Positions 1 to 10,040 of a stretch of DNA of 64,000 nt are shown in pieces. How positions within the stretch are numbered: position 1 is the first letter of the stretch; the number at the start of each line of letters is the position of its first letter. The stretch spans positions 62,001 to 126,000 of the forward strand of contig NZ_CACVAF010000012.1 in assembly GCF_902726565.1 (NCBI RefSeq), in the 5' to 3' direction. Both the position numbers and the translations under genes were made by a program. Below the pieces are notes generated by a model, which was given only the letters and a program-made list of their open reading frames with translations, had not been told where the DNA came from and did not search any database. The DNA is from Yersinia vastinensis (GTDB taxonomy: Bacteria > Pseudomonadota > Gammaproteobacteria > Enterobacterales > Enterobacteriaceae).

Positions 1-860
1 GTATCGTCTTGCGCTAAAAGTGTGTCAGTAACGTCAGCTTTGATAGCGTCAATTTGTTCGTAACGTTCTTGTTTCTCAGTGATGCGATATGCGTCACCCA
101 GACGATCCGCAGCCAATACAGCAACACGCGCATGCAGCTCTTCGTTAACAACTTCTGGCTGCCAATCCCACTTAGGTTTGCCTGCTTGCGCAACCAGTGC
201 ATTGATGTTTTCAATCACAACTTGCTGTTGTTCGTGGCCGAAGACAACCGCGCCCAACATTTGATCTTCAGACAAGATGTCTGCTTCAGATTCAACCATC
301 AATACCGCAGCAGCAGTACCGGCAACAACCAAGTCCAGACGGCTTTCTTTCAGCTCGTCAGTAGTTGGGTTCAGTACATACTGGTCGTTGATGAAACCAA
401 CGCGAGCAGCACCAATTGGGCCATTGAATGGAATACCTGACAGGCTCAGTGCCGCAGATGCACCAATCAGAGCCACGATGTCTGGGTTAACTTGTGGGTT
501 AACGGAAACAACGGTTGCGATAACCTGAACTTCATTCAGGAAACTGTCTGGGAACAGTGGGCGAATTGGACGGTCAATCAGACGAGAAGTCAGTGTTTCG
601 CCTTCACTTGGGCGGCCTTCACGACGGAAGAAGCTGCCTGGAATACGACCAGCAGCATAAGTACGCTCCTGATAGTTAACAGTCAGAGGGAAAAAGCTCT
701 GGCCTGGTTTCGCTTTCTTTTGGCCAACAACAGTAACGAATACTGCGGTGTCATCCATGCTTACCATTACAGCAGCAGTTGCCTGGCGAGCCATCATGCC
801 GGTTTCAATAGTGACGGTATGTTGGCCGTACTGGAATTTACGAATAATCGGAGTCAGCAA
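1..860 (-). CDS. pnp: Polynucleotide phosphorylase, N-terminal part (cut by window edge)
   Basis: Only the first 286 codons are present; the gene continues beyond base 1. PNPase is a 3'-5' phosphorolytic exoribonuclease and a core component of the RNA degradosome. The visible part is the first RNase PH-like domain, with the family landmarks [11 protein letters not shown] and [11 protein letters not shown]. The start is a TTG at 860, preceded about 8 bases upstream by AAGGA; E. coli pnp also starts with TTG. The gene follows rpsO in the usual rpsO-pnp order and has a long structured leader. That leader suggests autoregulation by RNase III plus PNPase as in E. coli, which is inference here. Confidence 0.96.
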   Translation of the reverse strand, partial: MLTPIIRKFQYGQHTVTIETGMMARQATAAVMVSMDDTAVFVTVVGQKKAKPGQSFFPLTVNYQERTYAAGRIPGSFFRREGRPSEGETLTSRLIDRPIRPLFPDSFLNEVQVIATVVSVNPQVNPDIVALIGASAALSLSGIPFNGPIGAARVGFINDQYVLNPTTDELKESRLDLVVAGTAAAVLMVESEADILSEDQMLGAVVFGHEQQQVVIENINALVAQAGKPKWDWQPEVVNEELHARVAVLAADRLGDAYRITEKQERYEQIDAIKADVTDTLLAQDD

Positions 861-943
861 AGTAGTATCCTTATACTATGTGCGGTGCCGGATCGTATTG
901 ACGATCTCATCCACCTATTACTATTACCTTCACACTGCATCCT

Positions 944-998
944 CGCGACTAATGACAATCCTTAACTCTGATTGAGTTAAAGTCTCTCATTAGCCGCG
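944..998 (-). promoter_or_regulatory. pnp leader hairpin, likely RNase III processing site
   Basis: In the pnp untranslated leader the minus strand reads CGCGGCTAATGA, then CTTTAACTC, a five-base loop, GAGTTAAGG and TCATTAGTCGCG. This makes a stem of more than 20 pairs with a small internal loop. E. coli pnp has an RNase III-cleaved leader hairpin at the same place, which lets PNPase degrade its own message. Flanking CGGTGC (about 1008) and GCACCG (about 888) segments could close an outer stem. The structure was seen by eye; its processing is inferred from E. coli. Confidence 0.75.
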
Positions 999-1087
999 CG
1001 AACCTCTGCACCGGAAGATCCTATTTTATAAAAATGTAAAACAACAACAATAATATACTAGCGTATTTTATCATTGCTTCTTAGAAA

Positions 1088-1110
1088 AAAGGGGCCAATT
1101 TGGCCCCTTT
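1088..1110 (-). terminator. rpsO intrinsic terminator
   Basis: On the minus strand an AAGGGGCCAAATTGGCCCCTT hairpin is followed by a run of Ts, 19 bases after the rpsO stop codon. It separates rpsO from pnp. In E. coli the equivalent terminator is leaky and lets part of the transcripts continue into pnp. Confidence 0.85.
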
Positions 1111-1128
1111 CTCCCGAAACTCGCAGAC

Positions 1129-1398
1129 TTAGCGACGCAGACCCAGACGTTCGATCAGGGAAGTATAACGTGCTACATCTTCACGCTTCAGGTAGTCCAG
1201 CAGCTTACGACGCGTGGATACCATACGCAGCAGACCACGACGACTGTGGTGATCTTTTTTGTGCTCGGAGAAGTGACCTTGCAAATGGTTAATTTGAGCA
1301 GTCAACAGAGCAACCTGAACTTCGCTTGAACCGGTGTCATTGGCACCGCGACCGAAGTCAGCAACGATTTTAGCTTTCGCTTCAACACTTAGAGACAT
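1129..1398 (-). CDS. rpsO: 30S ribosomal protein S15
   Basis: This is an 89-residue protein, the usual length for bacterial S15. It opens [17 protein letters not shown] and carries the conserved [11 protein letters not shown] and DHHSRRGLL segments that contact 16S rRNA helices 20-22. S15 is a primary binder of the central domain of the 30S subunit. The gene lies between truB and pnp as in E. coli, with its own promoter-like sequence upstream and a strong terminator downstream. In E. coli S15 represses its own translation by trapping a pseudoknot at the start site; that was not tested here. Confidence 0.98.
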   Translation of the reverse strand: MSLSVEAKAKIVADFGRGANDTGSSEVQVALLTAQINHLQGHFSEHKKDHHSRRGLLRMVSTRRKLLDYLKREDVARYTSLIERLGLRR

Positions 1399-1475
1399 GA
1401 TACAACTCCAAATATATAGATAAATTAAGACAGGCGCCGATCTCTAATTCAGCAACCCAATATGTAAGCCGCACT

Positions 1476-1504
1476 ATTCTACTCTTTGAGCCGTGGGATC
1501 GCAA
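1476..1504 (-). promoter_or_regulatory. Candidate sigma-70 promoter for rpsO
   Basis: The minus strand reads TTGCGA, 17 bases, TAGAAT, a good match to the -35 and -10 boxes at ideal spacing. It lies in the truB-rpsO gap, about 70 bases upstream of the rpsO start, which agrees with E. coli rpsO having its own promoter. Confidence 0.6.
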
Positions 1505-1520
1505 GATAGGCCGCTTGGAC

Positions 1521-2465
1521 TTACTCCGCGTATTCCACTACCAAACGCTTCGGCGCGACTCGACCATCTTCTGCAATCGTGCCAATACCAATGAAATTAC
1601 GCTCTTCGCCTTCAGTGATACGGACCATGCCTTCACTTGGTGCACCAGAAACATGCACTGGCTGCCCTTGTTTTACATAGGCAGCAACAGTCGGTAACAA
1701 GTTGACTTCAGGGAAGTTTAAGACGGCACTGTCCATCGGCAGTAGCAATAAATCCAGTTCAGGATTAGGTGAGCGCTCTTCTGCCTGCGCTTTTTCCACG
1801 ATCGCCGCCAACTGCTCTAAAGTCACCATCCGGTCACTTGGATAAGTGGCAACTTGCAACCGACGCAGATAACTCACATGGGCACCACAACCTAACAATT
1901 CACCCAAATCATCGATGATGGTGCGAATGTAAGTCCCTTTAGAGCAATGGATTTCCAGCTCAAGATCATTGCCTTCCCAGCGGATAAACAGCAGTTCGTA
2001 AACGGTAATACTGCGGGCTTCACGTTCTACTTCAATCCCCTGACGAGCGTACTCATACAGTGGCTTGCCCTGATGCTTCAGTGCAGAATACATCGACGGC
2101 ACTTGTTGAGTGTCGCCACGGAAACTGTCTAGAGCAGCATCCATCTGAGCCTGAGTCACGTTGACTTCCCGCTCGCTGATTAACGCACCTTCGGCATCCG
2201 AAGTATCAGTACGTTGCCCTAAACGCGCCACAACCCGATAACGTTTATCTGAATCGAGCAAAAATTGGGAAAATTTGGTCGCTTCACCCAGACAGATAGG
2301 CAACATACCGGTCGCCAATGGATCGAGTGCACCGGTATGGCCTGCGCGGTTAGCGCTAAAGAGACGTTTCACTTTCTGTAAAACATCATTAGAGGAGAGG
2401 CCCAGCGGCTTATCCAATAACAGAACGCCGTTAATGTCACGGCCGCGACGACGTGGACGCCCCAT
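1521..2465 (-). CDS. truB: tRNA pseudouridine-55 synthase
   Basis: TruB isomerises U55 in the T-loop of most tRNAs and also acts as a tRNA-folding chaperone. The 314-residue length matches E. coli. The catalytic motif [15 protein letters not shown] contains the nucleophilic aspartate, at about residue 48. Downstream are the [13 protein letters not shown] and [11 protein letters not shown] segments, and a C-terminal PUA-like domain ends the protein. Its ATG overlaps the rbfA stop codon as TAATG, indicating translational coupling in the nusA-infB-rbfA-truB operon. Confidence 0.98.
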   Translation of the reverse strand: MGRPRRRGRDINGVLLLDKPLGLSSNDVLQKVKRLFSANRAGHTGALDPLATGMLPICLGEATKFSQFLLDSDKRYRVVARLGQRTDTSDAEGALISEREVNVTQAQMDAALDSFRGDTQQVPSMYSALKHQGKPLYEYARQGIEVEREARSITVYELLFIRWEGNDLELEIHCSKGTYIRTIIDDLGELLGCGAHVSYLRRLQVATYPSDRMVTLEQLAAIVEKAQAEERSPNPELDLLLLPMDSAVLNFPEVNLLPTVAAYVKQGQPVHVSGAPSEGMVRITEGEERNFIGIGTIAEDGRVAPKRLVVEYAE

Positions 2466-2875
2466 TACTTCTCCTCGTCGCTACCTGAATTAACCTGACG
2501 CTCTACATCATTTTTGATGACGTTAGTCACCAAGTTAGACATCCGCATCCCTTCAATCAAAGAGTTGTCATAAGCGAAAGTCAGTTCTGGCACGATACGC
2601 AGACGCATCGCTTTACCCAGCAGAGTGCGGATATAGCCGGAGGCATCTTGCAGTGCTTTAATGCCGTTTTTGACTGTATCCGGATCAGCTTTATCCGTTA
2701 ACACGTTCAAGAAGGTCACAAAGACTTTAGCGTAAGCCAAATCACGAGATAACTCGATGCCGGACACAGTAGCCATGCCAACACGAGGGTCTTTGATTTC
2801 ACGCTGTAGGATAAGTGCGATCTCTTTCTGCATTTCCTGTGAAACACGCTGAGAACGGCTGAATTCTTTTGCCAT
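2465..2875 (-). CDS. rbfA: 30S ribosome-binding factor A
   Basis: RbfA is a small KH-fold protein that binds immature 30S subunits near the 16S rRNA 5' end; in E. coli it is needed for late maturation and cold adaptation. The protein is 136 residues, starting [20 protein letters not shown], with the conserved [23 protein letters not shown]-type core. The frame is open 18 codons further upstream, but the family N-terminus and typical length (about 133) support the ATG at 2875. The gene lies between infB and truB, and its stop codon overlaps the truB start. Confidence 0.97.
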   Translation of the reverse strand: MAKEFSRSQRVSQEMQKEIALILQREIKDPRVGMATVSGIELSRDLAYAKVFVTFLNVLTDKADPDTVKNGIKALQDASGYIRTLLGKAMRLRIVPELTFAYDNSLIEGMRMSNLVTNVIKNDVERQVNSGSDEEK

Positions 2876-2940
2876 TTGGATTCTCCAGACAATTTGGGGG
2901 GCCAAGGCCCCCCAAATGGATATAAGCAAATCAGAGGTGG

Positions 2941-5619
2941 TTAAGCGATGGTACGTTTGATTTCGATAATTTCGAAGACTTCGATCACATCACCAGCACG
3001 GACGTCATTGTAGTTCTTAACGCCGATACCACATTCCATACCATTACGGACTTCGTTAACGTCATCTTTGAAGCGGCGCAGAGATTCCAGCTCGCCTTCA
3101 TAGATAACCACGTTGTCACGCAGAACACGGATTGGATTGTTACGCTTAATCACACCTTCAGTAACCATACAACCAGCAATGGCACCAAATTTCGGTGATT
3201 TAAACACATCACGAACTTCAGCCAGACCAATGATTTGTTGTTTGTACTCAGGTGCCAGCATACCACTCATTGCCTGTTTAACTTCGTCGATCAGGCTATA
3301 AATCACTGAGTAGTAACGCAGATCCAAGCCTTCGGTTTCAACGACGCGACGCGCTGAAGCGTCAGCACGAACGTTAAAGCCAAGGATGATTGCACCAGAA
3401 GCCGCAGCCAGCGTTGCGTCAGTTTCGGTGATACCACCGACGCCTGAACCCACAATACGGACTTTCACTTCATCGGTAGACAGTTTTTCCAGTGAATCAC
3501 AGATGGCTTCACAAGAACCTTGAACATCTGACTTGATAACGATGTTCAGTTCAGAAACTTCACCTTCGGTCATGTTAGCAAACATGTTTTCCAGTTTAGA
3601 TTTCTGCTGACGAGCCAGCTTAACTTCACGGAATTTACCCTGACGATACAGTGCAACTTCACGCGCTTTTTTCTCGTCACGAACAACGGTAACTTCATCA
3701 CCCGCAGCCGGAACACTGGACAGGCCCAGAATTTCAACTGGAATAGACGGACCCGCAGACGTGATATCACGACCCAGCTCGTCACGCATCGCACGCACAC
3801 GGCCATACTCAAAGCCACACAGTACGATATCGCCTTTGTTCAGTGTACCTTGTTGAACCAGCACTGTAGCAACAGGGCCACGGCCTTTATCCAAGAAGGA
3901 TTCGATAACTACACCACTTGCCATGCCAGTACGAACAGCTTTCAGCTCCAGTACTTCAGCTTGCAGCAAGATGGCGTTCAGCAATTCATCAATACCGATA
4001 CCGGCTTTCGCTGATACGTTGATGAACTGAGACTCACCGCCCCACTCTTCTGGCTGGATACCGTACTGAGACAGTTCGGTTTTAACGCGGTCTGGATCAG
4101 CTTCTGGCTTATCGATTTTGTTCACAGCAACCACAACCGGCACATTCGCGGCTTTAGCATGCTGAATAGCTTCGATAGTCTGTGGCATCACGCCATCGTC
4201 GGCTGCAACAACCAGCACCACGATATCAGTCGCTTGAGCACCGCGAGCACGCATTGAAGTAAATGCGGCGTGTCCTGGGGTATCCAGGAAGGTGATCATG
4301 CCGTTTTCAGTTTCAACGTGATAAGCACCGATATGCTGAGTAATACCACCGGCTTCACCTGACGCCACTTTCGTGGAGCGGATGTAATCAAGCAGAGAGG
4401 TTTTACCGTGGTCAACGTGGCCCATGATGGTCACAACTGGAGCGCGATGCTCTGCTGCGGCTTCAGCGCCAGTATCACGGTCACTCATCAGTGCTTCTTC
4501 CAGTTCGTTTTCACGACGTAGAATCACTTTGTGGCCCATCTCTTCAGCAACCAGCTGTGCTGTTTCCTGATCGATAACCTGGTTAATGGTTGCCATTGCG
4601 CCCAGTTTCATCATCGCTTTGATGACCTGAGAGCCTTTAACAGCCATTTTGTTTGCCAATTCAGCCACAGTTACCGTTTCGCCAATAACAACATCACGGT
4701 TAACGGCTACAACAGGCTTGTTGAAGCTCTGTTGCAAGGTGCTTGGTTTACGTTTGCCTTTACGGCCAACTGCACGTGCTTCTTCGCGATCAGCTTTAGA
4801 CTCAGAAAGTTTATTACCTTTCTTCTGCTTAGTTGCTTTACCACCACGAGTACGGCTACGGCGATCACCTTCAACTTTGGCGTCGTTTTCATCTTCCGCG
4901 GCGCGCGCATGTTGTGAAGTGGTTACATGGTAATCAGCTGATTCAGTCTGCTCAGTCACAGGCTCTGGCCATTTACCTTCGTTTTCGGCTGCCATTTTAC
5001 GGGCTTCCTCAGCAACGCGTTTCGCGTCTTCCTCGACCTTACGGCGCGTTTCTTCTTCTACTGAGCGTTTCAGCTCGGCAGCTTCCGCTTCACGGCGTGC
5101 TTTATCGGTCTGAGCTGGCTTGGTTTTTTCGTCGGTTTGTTGATTCGTCACTTTTTCTTTTTCCGCTGCTTGGCGTTTAGCTTTTTCAGCGGCCTCACGT
5201 TTGGCTTGTTCTTCGGCCGCACGTTTAGCTTTTTCTTCAGCGATTTTCTGCGCTGCTGCTTCCGCTTCACGTTGTGCCTGCTCTTCCGCTTCACGCTGTG
5301 CCTGCTCTTCCGCTTTCGCTTGTTCAGCTTCCGGCGTATTTACATAAGTGCGTTTCTTGCGGACCTCTATTTGCACCGATTTACTTTTTCCGCCGGTGCT
5401 CGGAATATTCAAGGTGCTACGCGTTTTGCGTTGCAGCGTGAGTTTATTAGGCGCACTACCGTGTTCACGGTTTAAGTGTGCCAGCAATGTTTCTTTTTCT
5501 TGCTGGGTAACTGAGTCTACGTCAGACTTCTTGATCCCTGCATCAGCAAATTGCTGTACCAGGCGATCAACTGGGGTCTGAATCTCAGCTGCCAGCGATT
5601 TTACGGTTACATCTGTCAT
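2941..5619 (-). CDS. infB: Translation initiation factor IF-2
   Basis: IF-2 is a GTPase that brings fMet-tRNA to the 30S subunit and promotes subunit joining. The protein is 892 residues, close to E. coli IF2-1 (890). It has a small N-terminal helical domain (1-50), a long charged Ala/Glu/Lys/Arg-rich linker (about 95-300), and a second IF2-N domain (about 315-365). The G domain starts near residue 400 with GHVDHGKT, followed by DTPGHAAF and NKIDKPEAD. Domains III-IV form the C-terminus. A GTG at 5151 (codon 157) lies where E. coli starts its shorter IF2-2 form. The linker includes an exact-phase 24-base tandem repeat. It is followed at once by rbfA and preceded by nusA. Confidence 0.98.
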   Translation of the reverse strand: MTDVTVKSLAAEIQTPVDRLVQQFADAGIKKSDVDSVTQQEKETLLAHLNREHGSAPNKLTLQRKTRSTLNIPSTGGKSKSVQIEVRKKRTYVNTPEAEQAKAEEQAQREAEEQAQREAEAAAQKIAEEKAKRAAEEQAKREAAEKAKRQAAEKEKVTNQQTDEKTKPAQTDKARREAEAAELKRSVEEETRRKVEEDAKRVAEEARKMAAENEGKWPEPVTEQTESADYHVTTSQHARAAEDENDAKVEGDRRSRTRGGKATKQKKGNKLSESKADREEARAVGRKGKRKPSTLQQSFNKPVVAVNRDVVIGETVTVAELANKMAVKGSQVIKAMMKLGAMATINQVIDQETAQLVAEEMGHKVILRRENELEEALMSDRDTGAEAAAEHRAPVVTIMGHVDHGKTSLLDYIRSTKVASGEAGGITQHIGAYHVETENGMITFLDTPGHAAFTSMRARGAQATDIVVLVVAADDGVMPQTIEAIQHAKAANVPVVVAVNKIDKPEADPDRVKTELSQYGIQPEEWGGESQFINVSAKAGIGIDELLNAILLQAEVLELKAVRTGMASGVVIESFLDKGRGPVATVLVQQGTLNKGDIVLCGFEYGRVRAMRDELGRDITSAGPSIPVEILGLSSVPAAGDEVTVVRDEKKAREVALYRQGKFREVKLARQQKSKLENMFANMTEGEVSELNIVIKSDVQGSCEAICDSLEKLSTDEVKVRIVGSGVGGITETDATLAAASGAIILGFNVRADASARRVVETEGLDLRYYSVIYSLIDEVKQAMSGMLAPEYKQQIIGLAEVRDVFKSPKFGAIAGCMVTEGVIKRNNPIRVLRDNVVIYEGELESLRRFKDDVNEVRNGMECGIGVKNYNDVRAGDVIEVFEIIEIKRTIA
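5259..5320 (-). repeat. 24-bp tandem repeat inside the infB linker
   Basis: Two 24-base units (5259-5282 and 5283-5306) differ at one position, and a partial third unit follows. They encode the repeated peptide EEQAQREA of the charged linker. Because the unit is a multiple of three, gain or loss of copies keeps the reading frame. Confidence 0.8.
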
Positions 5620-5643
5620 GCTGTTCCTTCCTGCTACAGTTTA

Positions 5644-7131
5644 TTACGCGTTATCGCCAAACCAACAGATATTACGTGCGGCCATAATCAGCTCGCCGGC
5701 TTGCTCATCACTAAGCCCTTCAATATCTGCCAGATCGTCGATACCCTGCTCGGCAAGATCTTCCAGCGTACACACACCGCGCGCAGCTAATTTGAATGCC
5801 ATGCTACGTTCCAGACCCGCTAAATTCAGCAGATCATCAGCGGGTTTTTGGTCGCCAAGACTTTCTTCTTGTGCCAGGGCCAGCGTGGTCAATGCAGCTT
5901 TGGCGCGGTCACGCAGCGCTTCAACCGTATCTTCGTCAAGACCATCGATTTCCAGAAGTTCTTTCATTGGCACATAAGCCAATTCTTCTAGAGAAGAGAA
6001 ACCTTCCTCTACCAGAACGGTGGCAAAGTCCTCATCGATATCAAGATATTTGGTGAAGGTATCAATAGCGGCATGAGCCTCGGCCTGATGCTTCGCCTGA
6101 AGATCGTCCGCCGTCATTACGTTCAGTTCCCAGCCACTTAGCTGTGCAGCTAAACGCACATTCTGGCCATTACGGCCGATTGCCTGTGCCAGGTTACTGG
6201 CTTCAACGGCAACATCCATCGTGTGTTTGTCTTCATCAACCACAATTGACGCAACATCAGCTGGCGCCATGGCATTAATAACAAACTGGGCTGGATTATC
6301 ATCCCACAATACAATATCAATGCGCTCGCCGCCAAGTTCGCTGGAGACAGCTTGAACACGGGCACCACGCATACCAACACAAGCACCGACTGGGTCAATA
6401 CGTTTGTCGTTGGTTTTAACCGCAATTTTAGCACGCGAACCCGGGTCACGAGCAGCTGCTTTAATTTCGATCAATTCTTCGCCAATTTCTGGCACTTCAA
6501 TGCGGAACAGTTCAACCAGCATTTCAGGGCGCGAACGGCTGACGAACAACTGAGCGCCGCGAGCTTCTGGGCGCACGTCATACAGAACACCACGGATACG
6601 GTCGCCTGGACGGAAGTTTTCACGCGGCAGCATGTCTTCACGACCAATAACGGCTTCAGCATTATTCCCCAGATCCAGTGCAATACTGTCACGGTTAACT
6701 TTTTTCACTGTCCCGGTCACAATCTCGCCCAAGTATTGGCGGAACTGTTCAACAACCATAGCGCGTTCAGCTTCACGTACTTTTTGTACGATAACTTGCT
6801 TGGCCGTTTGAGTTGTTATGCGGTCAAAAGTGACAGATTCAATTTGGTCTTCAACATAATCGCCTAACTGAAGCGAAGGGTCTTCAAACTGAGCTGCTTC
6901 TAATGTGATTTCACGTGTTGGCATCGTGACTTCGTCAACAGCGACCCAGCGACGGAAAGTGTCGAAATCACCTGTTTTACGGTCAATGCTGACGCGAACT
7001 TCAATTTCTTGTTCGTATTTTTTCTTGGTCGCTGTCGCTAGAGCGGTTTCCAACGCCTCAAAAATCTTCTCGCGCGGAAGGGATTTCTCATTGGAAACTG
7101 CTTCTACAACAGCCAGAATCTCTTTGTTCAT
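5644..7131 (-). CDS. nusA: Transcription termination/antitermination factor NusA
   Basis: NusA binds RNA polymerase and modulates pausing, intrinsic termination and antitermination. From the ATG at 7131 the protein has 495 residues, the E. coli length; the longer frame adds six residues that the family lacks. The order is: N-terminal RNAP-binding domain (about 1-130), S1 domain (about 135-200), two KH domains (about 230-345; [15 protein letters not shown] and [12 protein letters not shown]), and two acidic helix-hairpin repeats to the end. It lies between rimP and infB. In E. coli NusA feeds back on terminators upstream of rimP, and similar hairpins are present here. Confidence 0.98.
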   Translation of the reverse strand: MNKEILAVVEAVSNEKSLPREKIFEALETALATATKKKYEQEIEVRVSIDRKTGDFDTFRRWVAVDEVTMPTREITLEAAQFEDPSLQLGDYVEDQIESVTFDRITTQTAKQVIVQKVREAERAMVVEQFRQYLGEIVTGTVKKVNRDSIALDLGNNAEAVIGREDMLPRENFRPGDRIRGVLYDVRPEARGAQLFVSRSRPEMLVELFRIEVPEIGEELIEIKAAARDPGSRAKIAVKTNDKRIDPVGACVGMRGARVQAVSSELGGERIDIVLWDDNPAQFVINAMAPADVASIVVDEDKHTMDVAVEASNLAQAIGRNGQNVRLAAQLSGWELNVMTADDLQAKHQAEAHAAIDTFTKYLDIDEDFATVLVEEGFSSLEELAYVPMKELLEIDGLDEDTVEALRDRAKAALTTLALAQEESLGDQKPADDLLNLAGLERSMAFKLAARGVCTLEDLAEQGIDDLADIEGLSDEQAGELIMAARNICWFGDNA

Positions 7132-7152
7132 CCTAGTTGCCTCATCCAAACT

Positions 7153-7605
7153 TTAAAAGTGGGGTACCAGGTTCGCTTTCTGGATGTTGCTCAGCGCGAA
7201 CACTTCATCTTTTCCATCCACAGTAACCGTGATCATTTCACCATCAACGGCTTTGATAATGCCCTGCCATTTACGGCGGTTCTGCATCGCCATACGCAAA
7301 ACCAAAGTGACTTCTTCACCAAGGTAACGAGTATAGTGTTCAGCAGTGAACATTGGGCGATCAAGGCCCGGAGAGGAAACTTCTAAGTTGTAAGCGACCG
7401 TAATCGGATCTTCTACGTCCAATACAGCGCTGACCTGGTGGCTGACATCAGCACAAGCATCAACAGTGATTCCGTCGTCACTATCAATATAGATTCGTAG
7501 CGTCGATTGGCGCCCCCGGATGAATTCGATGCCGACTAATTCATAGCCTAAGGCCTCAACCGGTGCTGAAATTATCTCTGTTAACTTTTGTTCTAATGTG
7601 GACAA
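7153..7605 (-). CDS. rimP: Ribosome maturation factor RimP
   Basis: RimP binds free 30S subunits and is needed for maturation around S5/S12. The protein is 150 residues if the TTG at 7605 is used, giving the family N-terminus [24 protein letters not shown]. Upstream TTG (7617) and GTG (7611) codons are in frame, but the GGGGGTG just before 7605 reads as its ribosome binding site. The SSPGLDRP motif and the C-terminal Sm-like domain ([15 protein letters not shown]) are clear. It is the first protein gene after tRNA-fMet in this operon. Confidence 0.93.
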   Translation of the reverse strand: MSTLEQKLTEIISAPVEALGYELVGIEFIRGRQSTLRIYIDSDDGITVDACADVSHQVSAVLDVEDPITVAYNLEVSSPGLDRPMFTAEHYTRYLGEEVTLVLRMAMQNRRKWQGIIKAVDGEMITVTVDGKDEVFALSNIQKANLVPHF

Positions 7606-7622
7606 GCCCACCCCCAAGACAT

Positions 7623-7643
7623 AAAAAAAGGGCCTAATAGCCC
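7623..7643 (-). terminator. Promoter-proximal terminator just upstream of rimP
   Basis: The minus strand reads GGGC, six bases, GCCC and then seven Ts, ending 17 bases before the rimP start. With the hairpin at 7666-7690 it forms a tandem terminator array between tRNA-fMet and rimP. Readthrough would control the nusA-infB operon. E. coli has an analogous arrangement in which NusA limits its own synthesis; the function here is inferred. Confidence 0.6.
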
Positions 7644-7665
7644 AGTGATTCTGCTGTCAAATAAC

Positions 7666-7690
7666 AAAAAACCCCGAAATTCGGGGCTTT
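7666..7690 (-). terminator. Intrinsic terminator after tRNA-fMet
   Basis: On the minus strand a CCCCGAA/TTCGGGG stem with a one-base centre is followed by TTTTTTG. It lies 130 bases downstream of the initiator tRNA and upstream of the rimP-proximal terminator, so it likely ends most tRNA transcripts. Confidence 0.75.
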
Positions 7691-7820
7691 ATGCAACTGG
7701 ACCCTGTTTGCCGCAAAGCGGCTTCGGTACAACTTTCTGACAAGTATTTTTTTCAAATTGAAATCGAAAGTATCTGAGGTCTACCGAATACAACATTTGA
7801 AAAAAAACACTTTAGGAAAG

Positions 7821-7897
<77 letters not shown>

Positions 7898-7913
7898 TCC
7901 GAAAACGTGGCAA

Positions 7914-7942
7914 ATATTACGTTGATAACGACAAAAAAGCAA
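7914..7942 (-). promoter_or_regulatory. Candidate promoter for metY and the nusA-infB operon
   Basis: In the leuU-metY gap the minus strand reads TTGCTT, 17 bases, TAATAT, ending 16 bases before the tRNA 5' end. The spacing and position suit a tRNA promoter that also drives rimP-nusA-infB by readthrough. Confidence 0.6.
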
Positions 7943-7957
7943 GTTATCTATCTGACT

Positions 7958-8044
7958 TGGTACCGAGGACGGGACTTGAACCCGTAAGCCCAATCGGGCA
8001 CTACCACCTCAAGGTAGCGTGTCTACCAATTCCACCACCCCGGC
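7958..8044 (-). tRNA. leuU: tRNA-Leu (GAG)
   Basis: This is an 87-base class II tRNA with a long variable arm (TGCCCGATTGGGCT) and encoded CCA. The anticodon loop CTTGAGG reads GAG, decoding CUC/CUU leucine codons. It closely resembles E. coli leuU, and its position between secG and metY is the same. The acceptor stem has G-U pairs at positions 1-72 and 5-68. Confidence 0.96.
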
Positions 8045-8131
8045 ACTGATTTAACTGGTTGTATTTACTATTTAAGTCACTACAACCACTTTAAAGCTTT
8101 CTTTCTATTTCTTACAACTTCTTTTGAAACA

Positions 8132-8467
8132 TTACTGCGGGATATCACTACTCGGCGTAGTCGGAGCAACAGGTGCTGTAGTCTGCTCAGTTTTTGCAGG
8201 CTGACCCAGATTTTCCCATTCACTACCTTTATTGCCCTGGTTGGTGCTCATGTTGCCCAGAATCAAGCTAACGACGAAAAACAGCGTCGCCAATACAGCC
8301 GTCATGCGAGTCATGAAGTTACCGGAACCATTCGAACCGAACAGAGTTGCAGAAGCACCTGCTCCGAATGAGGCTCCCATATCCGCGCCTTTGCCTTGCT
8401 GTAACATGATCAGAGCAACCAGCCCAATCGAAATCAGCAAGAAAATCACCAGAAGAGCTTCGTACAT
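8132..8467 (-). CDS. secG: Protein-export membrane protein SecG
   Basis: SecG is the small third subunit of the SecYEG translocon and assists SecA-driven export. The protein is 111 residues (E. coli 110). It has one membrane segment at about 3-21 (LLVIFLLISIGLVALIMLQ), a loop with the conserved QGKGADMGASFGAG motif, and a second segment at about 53-72. The polar Gln/Thr/Pro tail ends the protein. It lies between glmM and leuU as in E. coli. Confidence 0.97.
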   Translation of the reverse strand: MYEALLVIFLLISIGLVALIMLQQGKGADMGASFGAGASATLFGSNGSGNFMTRMTAVLATLFFVVSLILGNMSTNQGNKGSEWENLGQPAKTEQTTAPVAPTTPSSDIPQ

Positions 8468-8655
8468 AGTTGTACCTGTATCCTTGCGGGTTCACCGCAT
8501 GCCAAATGCTTCTCACCCATCAAGCGGGGACTTATTCACCCACTTAAGCGGGTGTGAATACTAACCAAAGCGTCTAGTACACGCAAGGGCAATTTCACAA
8601 CAGAGGTTTATTTGCGGAAAAAAGCGTCAAGTTATTCAACTTCAGCATAATTTAC

Positions 8656-8680
8656 AGGGGAAGAGCGATGCCCTTCCCCT
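8656..8680 (-). terminator. Hairpin downstream of glmM
   Basis: An eight-base perfect stem, AGGGGAAG/CTTCCCCT, has a nine-base loop and lies 11 bases after the glmM stop. There is no good T-run after it on the minus strand, so it may be an mRNA-stabilising hairpin rather than a terminator. Confidence 0.45.
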
Positions 8681-8690
8681 TAAAAAATAA

Positions 8691-10031
8691 TTAACCCGCC
8701 GCTTTCACTGCATCGGCAATTCGATTCGCCATTTCAGTAATCAGTGTTTCTTCCGCATCACCTTCTACCATGACTCGGATTAATGGCTCTGTACCTGATT
8801 TACGCAGCAGAACCCTGCCACGATCGCCCAGCTCTTTTTCAACCTGACGGGTCACTTCTTCCACGGTGTCTGATTTCAATGGGTTATGTTCACCAGAGAA
8901 GCGCACATTCACTAAAATTTGTGGCAATAACTTCATACCGCTACACAGATCATGCAGGCTCATATGGTTACGTACCATAGCAGTGAGTACCTGCAAACCA
9001 GCCACGATACCGTCACCGGTCGTTGTTTTATCCAACAAGATCACATGGCCCGAGTTTTCAGCCCCAATACGCCAGCCTTTTTCCTGCATGGCTTCCAGCA
9101 CGTAGCGGTCACCGACTTTAGCTCGCACAAAAGGAATACCCAACTCTTTCAGCGCCAATTGCAGCCCCATATTGCTCATCAGTGTGCCAACGGCACCACC
9201 TTTTAGCTGCCCCTGACGAAGCCCCTCACGCGCGATAATATAAAGAATCTGGTCACCATCAACTTTATTACCCAAGTGATCAACCATCATCAGCCGATCG
9301 CCGTCACCGTCAAATGCCAAACCGACATCGGCCTTTTCAGCTAATACGCGCTCTTGCAGCAGACGAACGTCTGTTGCACCACATTTCTCGTTAATGTTCA
9401 TCCCATCAGGTTCACACCCGATGGTAATCACTGTTGCACCTAATTCGCGTAATACACTTGGCGCAATGTGGTAGGTTGCTCCATTGGCACAATCCACCAC
9501 AATTTTCATGTCGTTCAGGTTGAGTTCACTTGGGAATGTTCCTTTGCAAAACTCAATGTAACGCCCCGCGGCATCAACGATACGGTTTGCTTTACCCAAT
9601 TCTGCAGATTCTACGCAGGTTAAGGGTTTTTCCATCTCGGCTTCAATCGCCTCTTCCACATCATCTGGCAGTTTAGTGCCGTCTATTGAGAAGAATTTAA
9701 TGCCGTTGTCGTAGAAAGGGTTATGAGATGCCGAAATAACGATACCGGCTTCCGCGCGAAAAGTTCGGGTCAGATAAGCCACCGCAGGTGTTGGCATGGG
9801 GCCAGTAAATGAAGCAGATAGCCCAGCAGCAGCCAAACCAGCCTCAAGTGCGGATTCCAGCATGTAGCCAGAAATACGCGTATCTTTCCCAATAATAATT
9901 TTACGAGAACCATGTCTGGCCAGAACCTTACCGGCGGCCCAGCCGAGCTTTAATACAAAATCTGGCGTAATCGGGCTGTCACCCACTTTGCCGCGAATGC
10001 CATCTGTACCAAAGTATTTACGGTTGCTCAT
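8691..10031 (-). CDS. glmM: Phosphoglucosamine mutase
   Basis: GlmM interconverts glucosamine-6-phosphate and glucosamine-1-phosphate, feeding UDP-GlcNAc synthesis for peptidoglycan and LPS. The 446-residue protein has the family architecture. TDGIRG lies near the N-terminus, the phosphoserine loop is [10 protein letters not shown] with Ser102, the metal loop is DGDGDR (about 240), and a C-terminal phosphate-binding segment [12 protein letters not shown] is present. It is separated from folP by nine bases, so the two are probably cotranscribed as in E. coli. Confidence 0.98.
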   Translation of the reverse strand: MSNRKYFGTDGIRGKVGDSPITPDFVLKLGWAAGKVLARHGSRKIIIGKDTRISGYMLESALEAGLAAAGLSASFTGPMPTPAVAYLTRTFRAEAGIVISASHNPFYDNGIKFFSIDGTKLPDDVEEAIEAEMEKPLTCVESAELGKANRIVDAAGRYIEFCKGTFPSELNLNDMKIVVDCANGATYHIAPSVLRELGATVITIGCEPDGMNINEKCGATDVRLLQERVLAEKADVGLAFDGDGDRLMMVDHLGNKVDGDQILYIIAREGLRQGQLKGGAVGTLMSNMGLQLALKELGIPFVRAKVGDRYVLEAMQEKGWRIGAENSGHVILLDKTTTGDGIVAGLQVLTAMVRNHMSLHDLCSGMKLLPQILVNVRFSGEHNPLKSDTVEEVTRQVEKELGDRGRVLLRKSGTEPLIRVMVEGDAEETLITEMANRIADAVKAAG

Positions 10032-10040
10032 AATTTATGT

